64,000 nt of DNA, taken from assembly GCA_030584105.1 (NCBI GenBank), contig CP129491.1:3038001-3102000 (forward strand), given 5' to 3'. Shown piece by piece: positions 15,871 to 25,375 of the stretch (within the stretch, counting starts at the first letter, position 1; each line of letters opens with the position of its first letter). The position numbers and the translations under genes were made by a program. Under the pieces are notes generated by a model. The model ran no database searches and had not been told where the DNA came from. It saw nothing but the letters and a program-made list of their open reading frames with translations. Source of the DNA: UTCHB3 sp002050155 (GTDB taxonomy: Bacteria > Bacteroidota > Ignavibacteria > Ignavibacteriales > Ignavibacteriaceae).

Positions 15871-18756
15871 TTACTGCTGCTGAATGTAATCTTCAATTGC
15901 ATTGCATGAGCAGACCAAATTCCTGTCGCCAAGTGCGGAATTTATTCTTGTTACAGTAGGCCAGAACTTATTTTCTTTCAACGCAGGTATAGGGTATGCG
16001 GCTTTCTCACGGGAGTAAGCGTGGTTCCAATCGTCGGCAACCAGCATTTTCATCGTGTGAGGGGCATTTTTCAGCACATTATCTTTTGTGTCGGCTTCAC
16101 CCTTTTCAATTTGCGCGATTTCTTCTCTGATTGCAATCATAGCGTTCACGAACCTGTCGAGTTCTTCAAGAGATTCAGATTCAGTCGGTTCAACCATCAG
16201 TGTTCCTGCGACGGGGAACGAAACCGTGGGAGCGTGGAAGCCATAATCCATCAGCCTTTTGGCAATATCTTCCACTTCAATTTGTGCTGAAGTTTTGAAC
16301 TCACGCATGTCGATTATCATTTCGTGCGCCACACGCCCATTTTTACCGGTATAAAGCGTGTTGAAGTGTGGGTCTAATTTAGCTTTTAAGTAGTTGGCGT
16401 TCAAAATTGCCAATTCAGTAGCTTTTAACAGCCCGGCAGAGCCGAGCATTTTGATGTAACCGAGTGAAATTACCAACACTAAAGCGCTGCCGAAAGGAGC
16501 GGATGAAACAGCAGTAACGCCGTTAACACCGCCGGTGTAAACCACGGAGTGTGAGGGCAAATAGGGTTTGAGGTGCTCGGCACAGCAGATGGGACCCACA
16601 CCGGGACCGCCGCCGCCGTGAGGAATAGCGAAAGTTTTGTGCAGATTGAGGTGGCAAACATCAGCCCCAACAGTTGCGGGTGAAGTTAGCCCTACCTGTG
16701 CATTCATATTTGCGCCATCCATATAGACCTGCCCACCGTTTTCGTGTATAATGCTGCAAATTTCAACGATAGATTCTTCAAAAACGCCGTGAGTTGAAGG
16801 GTAAGTAACCATCAAGGCGGCTAAGTTTTCTTTGTTGTTTTCAGCTTTAAGTTTAAGGTCTGCAACATCGATGTTGCCGTTTTCGTCGCAGTTGACCACC
16901 ACGACAGACATACCCGCCATAACGGCACTTGCGGGGTTAGTACCGTGCGCCGACGAAGGAATCAACACCACATTTCTTTGAGGGTTTCCGTGAGTTTCGT
17001 GGTATTTTCTGATCAGCATAAGCCCTGCATACTCACCCTGTGCGCCTGAGTTAGGCTGCAGCGAAACACCGGGCAAGCCGGTAATATCCGCAAGGTAGTC
17101 GGAAAGGTCCTGAATGATTTGGAGCGAGCCTTGCACCTGGTGGCTTGGCGCAAAAGGATGAATATTTGCGTATTCAGGCATGGTGATACCGAGCATGCCC
17201 GAGGTTGGGTTCAGCTTCATTGTGCAGGAGCCGAGCGGAATCATCGAGTGCACCAACGAAAGGTCTTTATTCTCAAGTTTTTTAAGGTAGCGCACAAAAT
17301 CGGTTTCAGAATGGTATCTGTTGAAGTTCGGGTGCTGCAGATATTTTGATGTTCTTTCAAACGGTTCGGGGTAGGCATCGGCTACACTATCTTTAAGTTC
17401 CGAAAGGTTTACCCTGAAATCATCAAGTTTGAAAGCAAGCGTGAAAACCGAGATAATCTCAACCAAGCTTATTAATTTGGAGGTTTGGTGGAGTGAGATA
17501 CCGACATTTCCGTTTTCGAAATATCTGAAGTTAATATCCAACGCCTCAGCTTCTTTTCTGAGAGCTGCTGCCTGTTCCGGTGTCAGATCGATGTGAAGTG
17601 TATCGAAATAAAGCTTGTTTGTCTGTTTAATGCCGAGGTCTTTCAGTGCAAGGTCGAGCAGCGAAGTGAAACTGTGAATTCTTGCGGCAATTTGTCTGAT
17701 TCCTTCGGGCCCGTGGTAAACAGCGTACATGGCGGAGGTAATCGCCAACAGCACCTGCGCCGTGCAGATGTTGCTTGTGGCTTTTTCCCGGCGGATGTGT
17801 TGCTCGCGTGTCTGGAGAGCCATTCTGTAAGCGAGGTCTCCTGCGGCGTCGGTTGAAGCACCGATAATTCTTCCGGGAATTACTCTTTTGAATCTGTCTG
17901 AGCAGGCAAAAAAAGCAGCGTGGGGGCCCCCGAAACCCATCGGCACGCCGAAGCGTTGTGTGGAACCAACAGCGATTTCAGCGCCAAACTCACCCGGAGG
18001 GGTAAGAAGCGCCAGCGCCATCAGATCGGTTGCAACAACGGTGGGTATATTTTTGCTTTTTGCAGTTTCGGTGAATGAACTGTAGTCTTTAATTTCTCCT
18101 TTACCCGAGGGGTATTGCAGAAGTGCGCCGAAGAATGAGTCATCCAATTCAATGGTTTCAAAATTACCGGTAACCAATTCAATGTTTTTTGGGACAGCAC
18201 GGGTGCGCACCACTTCGAGAGTTTGGGGGAAAATATCTTCGTCAACGAAGAACTTAGCGGCGTTTTTATTTGCTTTATTCGCAAAAAGCATCAGCATTGC
18301 CTCTGCGGCGGCGGTTCCCTCATCGAGCAGGGAAGCATTAGCGATCGGCAGCCCGGTGAAGTCGGAAACCATAGTCTGGAAGTTCATCAGCGCCTCGAGC
18401 CTGCCCTGCGAAATTTCCGCCTGATATGGGGTATATTGTGTGTACCACCCGGGGTTTTCGAGGATATTTCGCAGAATCACAGCGGGGGTTACCGTTGGGT
18501 AATATCCCATTCCGATGTAAGATTTGGCAATCACATTCCGTTTTCCGGTTCTGCGGAGATACTCCACGAAACCGTTTTCAGAGAAAGCATCGAAGTGAGG
18601 GAGTGGTTCTTTCAGTCTGATGTGTTGCGGAACAGTTTCATCGATCAGTTGATCGATAGAATTAACACCAACGGCATCGAGCATGGTTTTTATATCCTGC
18701 TCGTTTGCGCCTAAGTGCCTTTTTTCATATTTATCAAAAATTTCGAAAGTTTTCAT
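15871..18756 (-). CDS. gcvP: Glycine dehydrogenase (decarboxylating), P protein
   Basis: A 961-residue PLP enzyme, the fused long form carrying both halves found as separate subunits in some bacteria. It decarboxylates glycine and passes the aminomethyl group to the H protein. The PLP lysine is Lys707 in NLHKTFAIPHGGGGPG. The N-terminal half keeps the family start KRHLGANEQDI and NASLLDEGTAAAEAM. No gcvT or gcvH lies nearby, so the gene is separated from the rest of the cleavage system. I looked upstream for a tandem glycine riboswitch and did not see one. Confidence 0.96.
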   Translation of the reverse strand: MKTFEIFDKYEKRHLGANEQDIKTMLDAVGVNSIDQLIDETVPQHIRLKEPLPHFDAFSENGFVEYLRRTGKRNVIAKSYIGMGYYPTVTPAVILRNILENPGWYTQYTPYQAEISQGRLEALMNFQTMVSDFTGLPIANASLLDEGTAAAEAMLMLFANKANKNAAKFFVDEDIFPQTLEVVRTRAVPKNIELVTGNFETIELDDSFFGALLQYPSGKGEIKDYSSFTETAKSKNIPTVVATDLMALALLTPPGEFGAEIAVGSTQRFGVPMGFGGPHAAFFACSDRFKRVIPGRIIGASTDAAGDLAYRMALQTREQHIRREKATSNICTAQVLLAITSAMYAVYHGPEGIRQIAARIHSFTSLLDLALKDLGIKQTNKLYFDTLHIDLTPEQAAALRKEAEALDINFRYFENGNVGISLHQTSKLISLVEIISVFTLAFKLDDFRVNLSELKDSVADAYPEPFERTSKYLQHPNFNRYHSETDFVRYLKKLENKDLSLVHSMIPLGSCTMKLNPTSGMLGITMPEYANIHPFAPSHQVQGSLQIIQDLSDYLADITGLPGVSLQPNSGAQGEYAGLMLIRKYHETHGNPQRNVVLIPSSAHGTNPASAVMAGMSVVVVNCDENGNIDVADLKLKAENNKENLAALMVTYPSTHGVFEESIVEICSIIHENGGQVYMDGANMNAQVGLTSPATVGADVCHLNLHKTFAIPHGGGGPGVGPICCAEHLKPYLPSHSVVYTGGVNGVTAVSSAPFGSALVLVISLGYIKMLGSAGLLKATELAILNANYLKAKLDPHFNTLYTGKNGRVAHEMIIDMREFKTSAQIEVEDIAKRLMDYGFHAPTVSFPVAGTLMVEPTESESLEELDRFVNAMIAIREEIAQIEKGEADTKDNVLKNAPHTMKMLVADDWNHAYSREKAAYPIPALKENKFWPTVTRINSALGDRNLVCSCNAIEDYIQQQ

Positions 18757-19255
18757 TTTATCCGTTGCCTTGTTAAGTTGTGCCTTGCTAAGTTTACGCC
18801 CCGTAGAGCTTGTATCTTATTGAGTTTGTGCCATGTTAAGTTTGTACTTTGTTGAGTTTATGCCCCGTAGAGCTTGTGTCTATTTAGCAATTCTCGAATT
18901 AGACAATCCCGGTGTTGATAGTTTGCCTAAATGAGAGATTGCCTTGTTAAGTTTTTGCCCTAAAGAGCAGTTCTCATGTCAGACCATCTCTATCTCGGCT
19001 ATTCCTCTTATAGAGAGATCGCCTTCTTGGGTCAGAATTAATTTAAAAAGTAATTTTAAAATTACGGAAAAGATTTGTGATTATTTCAATAGGCCTTAGC
19101 CATATCGGGTAGTTTCAATTATTGGTTGCGCCGAACACAGAGGAAGTTGAAAAGTAACGGGAAGAATCAAATGGTAACAGAGTATGAATTTTACAGGACG
19201 GAATAATTTAATAAATTTACAACCGGTAAAACAATTTGTTAAGAAAAGAACAGAT
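18757..19255. repeat. 500-bp gap with 64-bp-period decayed repeats
   Basis: No gene seen. GCCCCGTAGAGCTTGT occurs at 18798 and 18862, exactly 64 bp apart, within variants of the words TTGTTAAGTTTGTGCC. Further decayed copies run to about 18960 and GAGAGATNGCCTT words appear near 18934 and 19013. The gap separates the divergent gcvP and M3 peptidase genes and must contain both promoters. Confidence 0.7.
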
Positions 19256-21361
19256 ATGAAAAATTTTGTAATAACAATTTTGGTATTAACAGTGGCAATT
19301 ACAACCCTTTCGGCTCAAAACATGGAAAACAGCGGGGGAAATCCATTCTTTCAGGAGTGGAAAACCCCTTTCGGCACACCGCCGTTCAGTCAGATTAAAT
19401 TGGAGCACTACATTCCCGCTTATGAAGAGGGAATAAAGGAGCAGAATCAGGCAATCGATAAAATAGTCGCAAACCGCGAGACCCCTAACTTCAAAAACAC
19501 GATTGAAGCTTTGGAGGTTTCAGGTGCACTAATTGCGAAAGTTTACGGTGTTTTCACCAACTTAGTGGCAACAATTACGAACGACGAAATGCAGGAAATC
19601 GCAGAAAAGGTTGCTTTAATGATGGCTCGCCATCAGGATGATATATATTTAAATGAGGGGCTTTTCCGGAAGGTTAAAGCTGTTTACGATGACCAGGCGT
19701 CTGAAAACCTGAACACTGAGCAAAAAACACTTCTGAAAAACTACTATTTAGACTTCGTAAGAGGTGGTGCCAACTTAAACGAAGCCCAAAAGAAAGAACT
19801 TAGGGGAATAAACGAAGAACTTTCTAAATTAAATGTGCAGTTTGGCGATAATGTCCGGAAAGAGAACTCGAAATTCCGATTAGTGGTTGACGACAGAACG
19901 GATTTAGAGGGGCTTTCCGAAGATATGCTGAGCGCAGCCGCTGAAAAAGCTGAAGCAGCCGGCGTAAGGGGAAAATGGCTGTTCACTATAGACAAGCCGA
20001 CACTTCTGCCTTTTCTGCAGTTTGCAAAAAACCGCAGCCTGCGGGAAAAAATGTACCGTGCGTACATGAATCGCGGCAACAATAACGATGAGCTTGACAA
20101 CAAAAAAATACTGGCACGGATTGTTTCGCTGCGCGTGCAAAAAGCAAAACTGCTGGGGTATAACACTTATGCGGATTTTGTAATTGAGAAAAAAATGGCG
20201 AAAACACCCGAAAATGCGTATAAATTGCTTTATGATGTCTGGAAGCCTACGATAAAAAAAGCCAAATCGGAAGTGGCGGAAATGCAGGCAATTATCGACG
20301 CCGAAGGGGGAAACTTCAAACTGCAACCGTGGGATTGGTGGTATTATGCCGAAAAAGTGAAAAAAGCAAAATACGACTTAGACGAAAACATGCTGCGCCC
20401 TTATTTCAAATTGGATAATGTAATTAAAGGGGTTTTCAGAGTGGCAACCGAACTTTTTGGGTTGCAGTTTGTGCCCAGACCCGATATAGAAACCTACCAC
20501 CCCGAGGTCAGGGTGTTTGAAGTTAGAGAAGCAGACGGTAAACATGTCGGCGTGCTTTATACCGATTATTACCCGAGAGACAGCAAAAACAGCGGCGCCT
20601 GGTGCGAAAACTTCAGGCTTCAGACGAATATTGGCGGCAATTTTGTAGCCCCTTTGGTTGCTAATGTCGGCAACTTTTCGAGACCAACGGCAGATAAGCC
20701 TTCGTTGATAAGTTTGGATGAAACGCTGACGCTTTTCCACGAGTTTGGTCATGCGCTGCACTTCCTTTTACCGAAGGTTACCTATCCGGGTTCTTCTAAT
20801 GTGCCGGCGGATTTTGTTGAATTTCCCTCGCAAATGATGGAAAAATGGGCTTTACAGCCTGAAGTGTTGAAACTTTATGCTACGCACTACGAAACGGGCG
20901 AAGTGATTCCAGATTCGTTGATTGAAAAACTTGAGAGATCGGGTAAATTTAACCAGGGGTTTGAAACAGGTGAATATATTGCCGCTTCAATTTTGGATTT
21001 GGATTACCACACACTGACGGATGCTGCCGAGCCTGATGTTCCCTCGTTTGAAGCAAAATCTTTGGCGCACATGGGGATTATTCCTGAGTTTTTGCCGAGA
21101 TATATGAGCACAAATTTTCTGCACATTGCCACATGGGGTTATGAGGCGGGATATTACAGTTATCTTTGGTCGGCTGTGCTCGATGCGGATGCTTTTGAAG
21201 CCTTTGAAGAGAGAGGAATTTTTGATAAAAAAACCGCTTCGGACTACAGGAAATATATCTTAGAGCCCCTCGGAAGTGTTGATCTGATGGAAAACTATAA
21301 AATGTTCCGCGGAAGAGAACCGAAAGTCGATGCTCTTCTCCGGGACAGGGGGTTGGAATAG
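19256..21361 (+). CDS. dcp: M3-family zinc peptidase, peptidyl-dipeptidase Dcp-like
   Basis: About 701 residues. The ATG at 19256 gives a signal peptide (MKNFVITILVLTVAITTLSA), so the enzyme is exported; a frame 24 codons longer has no signal-like start. The zinc site is H495-E-F-G-H499, with the downstream acidic ligand region and the ETGEYIAASILD and AGYYSYLWSAVLDADAF segments seen in Dcp and oligopeptidase A. It should trim dipeptides or short peptides in the periplasm. The last codons are echoed 64 bp downstream, just before its terminator. Confidence 0.93.
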   Translation: MKNFVITILVLTVAITTLSAQNMENSGGNPFFQEWKTPFGTPPFSQIKLEHYIPAYEEGIKEQNQAIDKIVANRETPNFKNTIEALEVSGALIAKVYGVFTNLVATITNDEMQEIAEKVALMMARHQDDIYLNEGLFRKVKAVYDDQASENLNTEQKTLLKNYYLDFVRGGANLNEAQKKELRGINEELSKLNVQFGDNVRKENSKFRLVVDDRTDLEGLSEDMLSAAAEKAEAAGVRGKWLFTIDKPTLLPFLQFAKNRSLREKMYRAYMNRGNNNDELDNKKILARIVSLRVQKAKLLGYNTYADFVIEKKMAKTPENAYKLLYDVWKPTIKKAKSEVAEMQAIIDAEGGNFKLQPWDWWYYAEKVKKAKYDLDENMLRPYFKLDNVIKGVFRVATELFGLQFVPRPDIETYHPEVRVFEVREADGKHVGVLYTDYYPRDSKNSGAWCENFRLQTNIGGNFVAPLVANVGNFSRPTADKPSLISLDETLTLFHEFGHALHFLLPKVTYPGSSNVPADFVEFPSQMMEKWALQPEVLKLYATHYETGEVIPDSLIEKLERSGKFNQGFETGEYIAASILDLDYHTLTDAAEPDVPSFEAKSLAHMGIIPEFLPRYMSTNFLHIATWGYEAGYYSYLWSAVLDADAFEAFEERGIFDKKTASDYRKYILEPLGSVDLMENYKMFRGREPKVDALLRDRGLE

Positions 21362-21441
21362 AAAGATATTTTTTGGTGAGGTTGATGATGATGAATGGTT
21401 CTCGGCGAGCAGGGTTGGAGTAGAAAGATATTTTTGGTGAG
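21346..21441. repeat. Duplicated 3' end of the M3 peptidase gene
   Basis: Copy A (21346-21380) spans the last codons, the stop and the first 3' bases; copy B (21410-21441) lies 64 bp downstream with one substitution and two small indels. Both encode G-L-E-stop followed by AAAGATATTTTT. Confidence 0.9.
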
Positions 21442-21473
21442 CCGGGAATAAATCCCCGGCTCATGTTTTTTAA
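21439..21473 (+). terminator. Rho-independent terminator of the M3 peptidase gene
   Basis: GAGCCGGG (21439-21446) pairs with CCCGGCTC (21455-21462) over eight bases; ATGTTTTTT follows. Confidence 0.85.
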
Positions 21474-21614
21474 AGTTAAAAACCCACTGCAACTTAAGTC
21501 AAGTTTCCGAGGCGGGTGGTTATTTCAAAGCTTTTTGTTGGGTTAGTGTTGTTAGCTTAGTTTAATAACCGACTGCAACTTAACACAAATAGCAACATGA
21601 ACCGGTTGTGTGCA

Positions 21615-21701
21615 GAGTGCAGTTCAACTTTCTGTGTAAATAAACAGAGTACAGATCAGCTTATTGTGCAAATAAACAAAGTGCAGTTCAACTTTTTTGA
21701 A
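21615..21701. repeat. 32-bp tandem repeat reaching into the FabK-like gene's 3' end
   Basis: Three units start at 21615, 21647 and 21679, each beginning (G/A)AGTRCAG and containing GTGYAAATAAACA. The third unit overlaps the final codons and stop of the minus-strand gene. The rest of the 21474-21687 gap holds no gene. Confidence 0.82.
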
Positions 21702-22638
21702 GTGCGTTTAACTTAGTTACCGCTCTTTCAAACTCACTCAGCAGGTTTGAAAAAATAGTTTTAACGGGCAAAATTTCGTTTACCAAGCCGGAAGACTGCC
21801 CGGCTTCCAACATTCCTTCTTCAAAATTACCCTCAAAGATGCCGGCTCTTTCTCTTTTTCTGCCGAGCAATTCTAACATTTCTTCTTTAGAGGCGCATTT
21901 AGCTTCACTTTCGATCACTTTTTCGGCGAAAGGGTTTTTAATCATTCGAGTGTTTCCGATTTTACGCATACAAAGCACTGTGCCGTTATCACTGGAAGAG
22001 ATAACCTGATTTTTATAAAGTTCGCTTGCAGAAGATTCCTCCGAGGCGGCGAAACGGGTGCCGATTTGTACTCCTTCAGCACCGAGAGCCAAACACGCAG
22101 CTATTTGTCGCCCGTCGGCGATACCACCGGCCGCAATAACCGGGATGTTCAGGCGGTCTGCGAGTTGCGGAATCAGGCAAAGAGTTGTAATTTCATCCGC
22201 GCCGTTGTGTCCGCCTGCTTCAACGCCTTCGCCGACGGCTGCGTCGCAACCGACTTCCTGCACCTTAAGCCCCTGTTTAACATTTGCAACAACATGGGCA
22301 ACCAAAGCATTTTTTGATTTCAGCCGGTCGATATATTTACCGGGGTGCCCGGCGGATGTGAAAATTATTTCAATATTTTCTTCGATCATCACATCTATCA
22401 GATCGGGTGCATCCTGCCGCATTAAAGGGAGATTAACGCCGAAGGGTTTGGAAGTGGCGGCTCTGCACTTTTGAATGTGCTCCCGAAGCAGCTCGGGCTT
22501 CATCGAACCGGCACCGATTAAGCCAAGCCCGCCATTTTCTGAGACTGCTGAAGCAAGCTTCCAGCCTGAAACCCACACCATCCCACCGGATATAATCGGA
22601 TATTTAATGTTAAAAAGTTCCGTAATTGCTGTTTTCAT
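21688..22638 (-). CDS. FabK/nitronate monooxygenase-like FMN enzyme
   Basis: About 316 residues from the ATG ending at 22638; a 10-residue upstream extension is possible. It is a TIM-barrel flavoprotein: NIKYPIISGGM at the N-terminus, GVEAGGHNG with the conserved His, IAAGGIADGRQIAACLALGAEGVQIGTRF at the phosphate-binding end. The same fold serves enoyl-ACP reductase FabK and nitronate monooxygenase, and sequence alone does not decide. FabK would be sensible because the fab cluster has no enoyl reductase, though an SDR candidate exists at 44806. Confidence 0.8.
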   Translation of the reverse strand: MKTAITELFNIKYPIISGGMVWVSGWKLASAVSENGGLGLIGAGSMKPELLREHIQKCRAATSKPFGVNLPLMRQDAPDLIDVMIEENIEIIFTSAGHPGKYIDRLKSKNALVAHVVANVKQGLKVQEVGCDAAVGEGVEAGGHNGADEITTLCLIPQLADRLNIPVIAAGGIADGRQIAACLALGAEGVQIGTRFAASEESSASELYKNQVISSSDNGTVLCMRKIGNTRMIKNPFAEKVIESEAKCASKEEMLELLGRKRERAGIFEGNFEEGMLEAGQSSGLVNEILPVKTIFSNLLSEFERAVTKLNALQKS

Positions 22639-23074
22639 AAAATCTCTGTAATAAATTCCCGTATTCAAACTTTCTAATTTAAGGTATTAACGGAATTAAC
22701 CAACATGTTACTCTTCAATCCGAAAATAATCCCTGCATCTTACTGTGGGTATCGGAAGCATTATTAAATTAACCAAAACAACAATCCTAAGGTTTACCGC
22801 GCCTCCGGGCGAATCGAAGAAAGGAAAAAAGAATCAAAAGGAGTACAAAAAATAGAAGAAAGCAATAAAAAATAATCAAAGAGTGCATAAGAAAAAGAAT
22901 CGAAGAGAGCGAGAAAAATCGGTGGGCGCATGAATTAAAAATCGTTGTGTGCATAAACAATAATACCGCGTGAAACCTTACACTGTGCGAGGGGGCACAG
23001 AAATTAAAAAGCAAAATTGTTCATGTTTCCGAAATTAAATATCTTTGTTGTTCACTTTTAAAAATAATTTGTAA
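22639..23074. other. 436-bp divergent gap, purine-rich, no gene
   Basis: A purine-rich plus strand at about 22815-22920 makes accidental ORFs. Words like GTGCATAA recur (22882, 22978 region). No tRNA, hairpin terminator or riboswitch seen. It should hold promoters for the flanking divergent genes. Confidence 0.4.
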
Positions 23075-24052
23075 ATGAGAGCAATAATTCCCGTGGCGGG
23101 AATCGGGAGCCGACTGAAGCCCCACACAAACACAATTCCGAAAGTTCTTTTGACTGTAGGCGACAAGCCGATTTTGGGGCATATACTGCAAAAATTGCTC
23201 GATTCCGGTGTACATACCGCAACTTTTGTGACAGGTCACTTAGGTGAAATGATCCAAAAATATGTTGAAAAAAACTTCCCGATGATCGATTCAACTTTCG
23301 TAAAACAGAAGAATCAGGAAGGGCTGGGGCACGCAATTTACACGGCAGCGGGCACATTTGGGGGAGATGAAATATTCATAATCCTCGGCGATACAATTTT
23401 TGATGTAGATCTTCGTAAAGTTTTTGCATTAGGGTCAAGCGCATTGGGGTTGAAACAAGTTGACGACCCCCGCCGTTTCGGTGTTGCGGTTATTGAAGAG
23501 GGAAAAATTCAAAAATTAGTTGAAAAGCCGGAAGTACCCCCCTCTAACATGGCTATAGTTGGGCTGTATTACATCAAAAACTCAACAAAATTGGCTGAGA
23601 GCTTGGGTTACAACATTCAAAACAACATCCGCACGCGCGGCGAGTTTCAACTTACCGATGCACTTCAAAAAATGTTGGATGACGGGGAAACGATGCTGCC
23701 CTTCACCGTTGACGGGTGGTATGATTGCGGGAAGCCGGAAACACTTCTGGAAACGAACAGGTTCCTTCTTTCGCACGATCATAATGGTGATAATGCCGGC
23801 GAGTTGGTTATTATTCCGCCCTGCTATATTCATCCGAGTGCGGAACTCAAAAATTCGGTTATTGGTCCCTATGTAACGGTTTCTGAGGGGGTAAAAATTT
23901 CAAATTCAGTTGTAAAAAATTCAATTATTGGGCCCAATGCGGAAGTGGAGCAATCGATTTTAGAAGATTCTCTGATAGGCCCCAATTCATTTTTAAGAGG
24001 AAAATACACCCGGGTGAACACGGGGGATTCCTCCGAGATAGATTTTAATTAA
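23075..24052 (+). CDS. Sugar-1-phosphate nucleotidyltransferase with hexapeptide tail
   Basis: A 325-residue protein. The N-terminal domain has the nucleotide-binding signature AGIGSRLKPHTNTIPKVLL, GLGHAIYTA and the metal-binding GDTIFD, as in glucose-1-phosphate thymidylyl- or uridylyltransferases. From about 240 a left-handed beta-helix with hexapeptide-like repeats (SVIGPYVTVSEG, SIIGPNAEV, SLIGPNSFL) follows. Substrate is unknown; supplying a nucleotide sugar to the polysaccharide genes at 30-40 kb is plausible. Followed 26 bp later by metK. Confidence 0.87.
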   Translation: MRAIIPVAGIGSRLKPHTNTIPKVLLTVGDKPILGHILQKLLDSGVHTATFVTGHLGEMIQKYVEKNFPMIDSTFVKQKNQEGLGHAIYTAAGTFGGDEIFIILGDTIFDVDLRKVFALGSSALGLKQVDDPRRFGVAVIEEGKIQKLVEKPEVPPSNMAIVGLYYIKNSTKLAESLGYNIQNNIRTRGEFQLTDALQKMLDDGETMLPFTVDGWYDCGKPETLLETNRFLLSHDHNGDNAGELVIIPPCYIHPSAELKNSVIGPYVTVSEGVKISNSVVKNSIIGPNAEVEQSILEDSLIGPNSFLRGKYTRVNTGDSSEIDFN

Positions 24053-24078
24053 ACAGTTCAAAAAAGGAAAAGAATAGA

Positions 24079-25224
24079 ATGTCATTTTTCTTCACATCGG
24101 AATCGGTGTCCGAAGGGCACCCCGATAAATTATGTGACGCCATTTCTGACGCAGTTCTCGACGCAATATACGAGCAGGACCCTGAGTCAAGAGTGGCATG
24201 CGAAACTTATGCCACCACAGGTCTTGTGGTTGTTGGCGGTGAAATATCCACAAATGCTTACATCGATCTAAACAAAGTTGTAAGAGAAACGATTAACGAA
24301 ATCGGTTACACAAAATCAGAGTATAAATTTGCGGGCGAGAGTGTCGGTATTGTTAATGTTATGCACGAACAGTCACGCGACATCGCTATGGGCGTTGATA
24401 AAGGCGGCGCCGGTGACCAGGGAATTATGTTCGGTTTTGCCTGCGATCAGACGGAAGAATTAATGCCCCTTCCGATAATGCTTGCGCATAAATTGGTGCA
24501 AAAGCTCACCGATATTCGTAAAAACGATAAAACAAAAATGAGGTGGTTACGCCCTGACTCAAAATCTCAGGTTACAATTGAGTACTCAGACGATAAAAAG
24601 CCGCTCCGTGTTGAAGCCGTTGTAATATCCACCCAGCATGATGGTGATGTAGATAACGAAACAATCCGTGCGGAAATTATTGAGCATGTAATTAAAGCAG
24701 TTATACCTGCAAACCTGTTGGATGAAAACACAAAAATTCACATCAACCCCACCGGCAAATTCGAAATTGGCGGTCCGCACGGTGATACGGGCTTAACGGG
24801 CAGAAAAATCATAGTTGACACCTACGGCGGATGGGCACCACATGGTGGCGGCGCTTTTTCCGGCAAAGACCCTTCAAAAGTTGACAGAAGTGCAACTTAT
24901 GCAGCGCGCCACATCGCAAAGAATGTTGTTGCTGCCGGTCTTGCAAAAGAGTGCTTAGTGCAGGTTGCATACGCAATCGGCGTTGCCGAGCCTGTTTCAA
25001 TTTTCGTGAATACTTACGGAACGGGCAAAATTTCGGACGAGAAAATTGCCGGAATGATTCAGAAAGAAGTCGATCTTACCCCTGCAGGTATTATTGAAAG
25101 ACTTCAGTTGAGGCGCCCTGTATATAAAGCCACTGCGGCTTACGGGCATTTTGGAAGAAACGGAAACGGGTTCACTTGGGAAAAACTTGACTTAGTGGAT
25201 ACCTTCAAAAAGTACGCTGAGTAA
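24079..25224 (+). CDS. metK: S-adenosylmethionine synthetase
   Basis: A 381-residue enzyme making SAM from methionine and ATP. The family motifs SEGHPDKLCD, GAGDQGIMFGFA and the P-loop-like GGGAFSGKDPSKVDRS are intact. An AAGGAAA precedes the ATG. The next gene on the strand, ahcY, handles the SAH product, so the two form a methyl-cycle pair, separated by 150 bp that contain decayed repeats of the metK 3' end. No SAM riboswitch was recognised upstream. Confidence 0.97.
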   Translation: MSFFFTSESVSEGHPDKLCDAISDAVLDAIYEQDPESRVACETYATTGLVVVGGEISTNAYIDLNKVVRETINEIGYTKSEYKFAGESVGIVNVMHEQSRDIAMGVDKGGAGDQGIMFGFACDQTEELMPLPIMLAHKLVQKLTDIRKNDKTKMRWLRPDSKSQVTIEYSDDKKPLRVEAVVISTQHDGDVDNETIRAEIIEHVIKAVIPANLLDENTKIHINPTGKFEIGGPHGDTGLTGRKIIVDTYGGWAPHGGGAFSGKDPSKVDRSATYAARHIAKNVVAAGLAKECLVQVAYAIGVAEPVSIFVNTYGTGKISDEKIAGMIQKEVDLTPAGIIERLQLRRPVYKATAAYGHFGRNGNGFTWEKLDLVDTFKKYAE

Positions 25225-25340
25225 TCAGCTATTATTCGCTAATGTTCGCTGACAGTTCGGTAGAAGTGCACTGAGCCATCAGGCTGTTCTTTTGAAGAAG
25301 TGTACTGTTTTACTGAAAAACAAGTGAACTGAATGTTTTT
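25207..25340. repeat. Decayed repeats after metK
   Basis: The metK end AAAAGTACGCTGAGTAATCAG is loosely repeated at 25262 (AGAAGTGCACTGAGCCATCAG), then AAGAAGTGTACTG at 25296 and AAGTGAACTG at 25322. Similarity falls with distance. Confidence 0.55.
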
Positions 25341-25375
25341 ATGAAAATTTTAACTGAAACCAGGAGTTTTATTTA

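Noticed and set aside
18757..19255. Glycine riboswitch upstream of gcvP
   Set aside because: No paired glycine-aptamer core could be recognised; the sequence is dominated by decayed direct repeats.
21615..21701. Possible CRISPR (32-bp spacing)
   Set aside because: Whole units repeat with gradual decay and overlap a gene end; no spacer/repeat pattern.
22787..23014. 75-codon minus-strand ORF
   Set aside because: It results from a purine-rich stretch and encodes an implausible Phe/Leu/Ser string with no ribosome-binding site.
24053..24078. SAM riboswitch before metK or ahcY
   Set aside because: Only 26 bp separate metK from the preceding gene, and the 150 bp before ahcY hold loose repeats, not a SAM aptamer.
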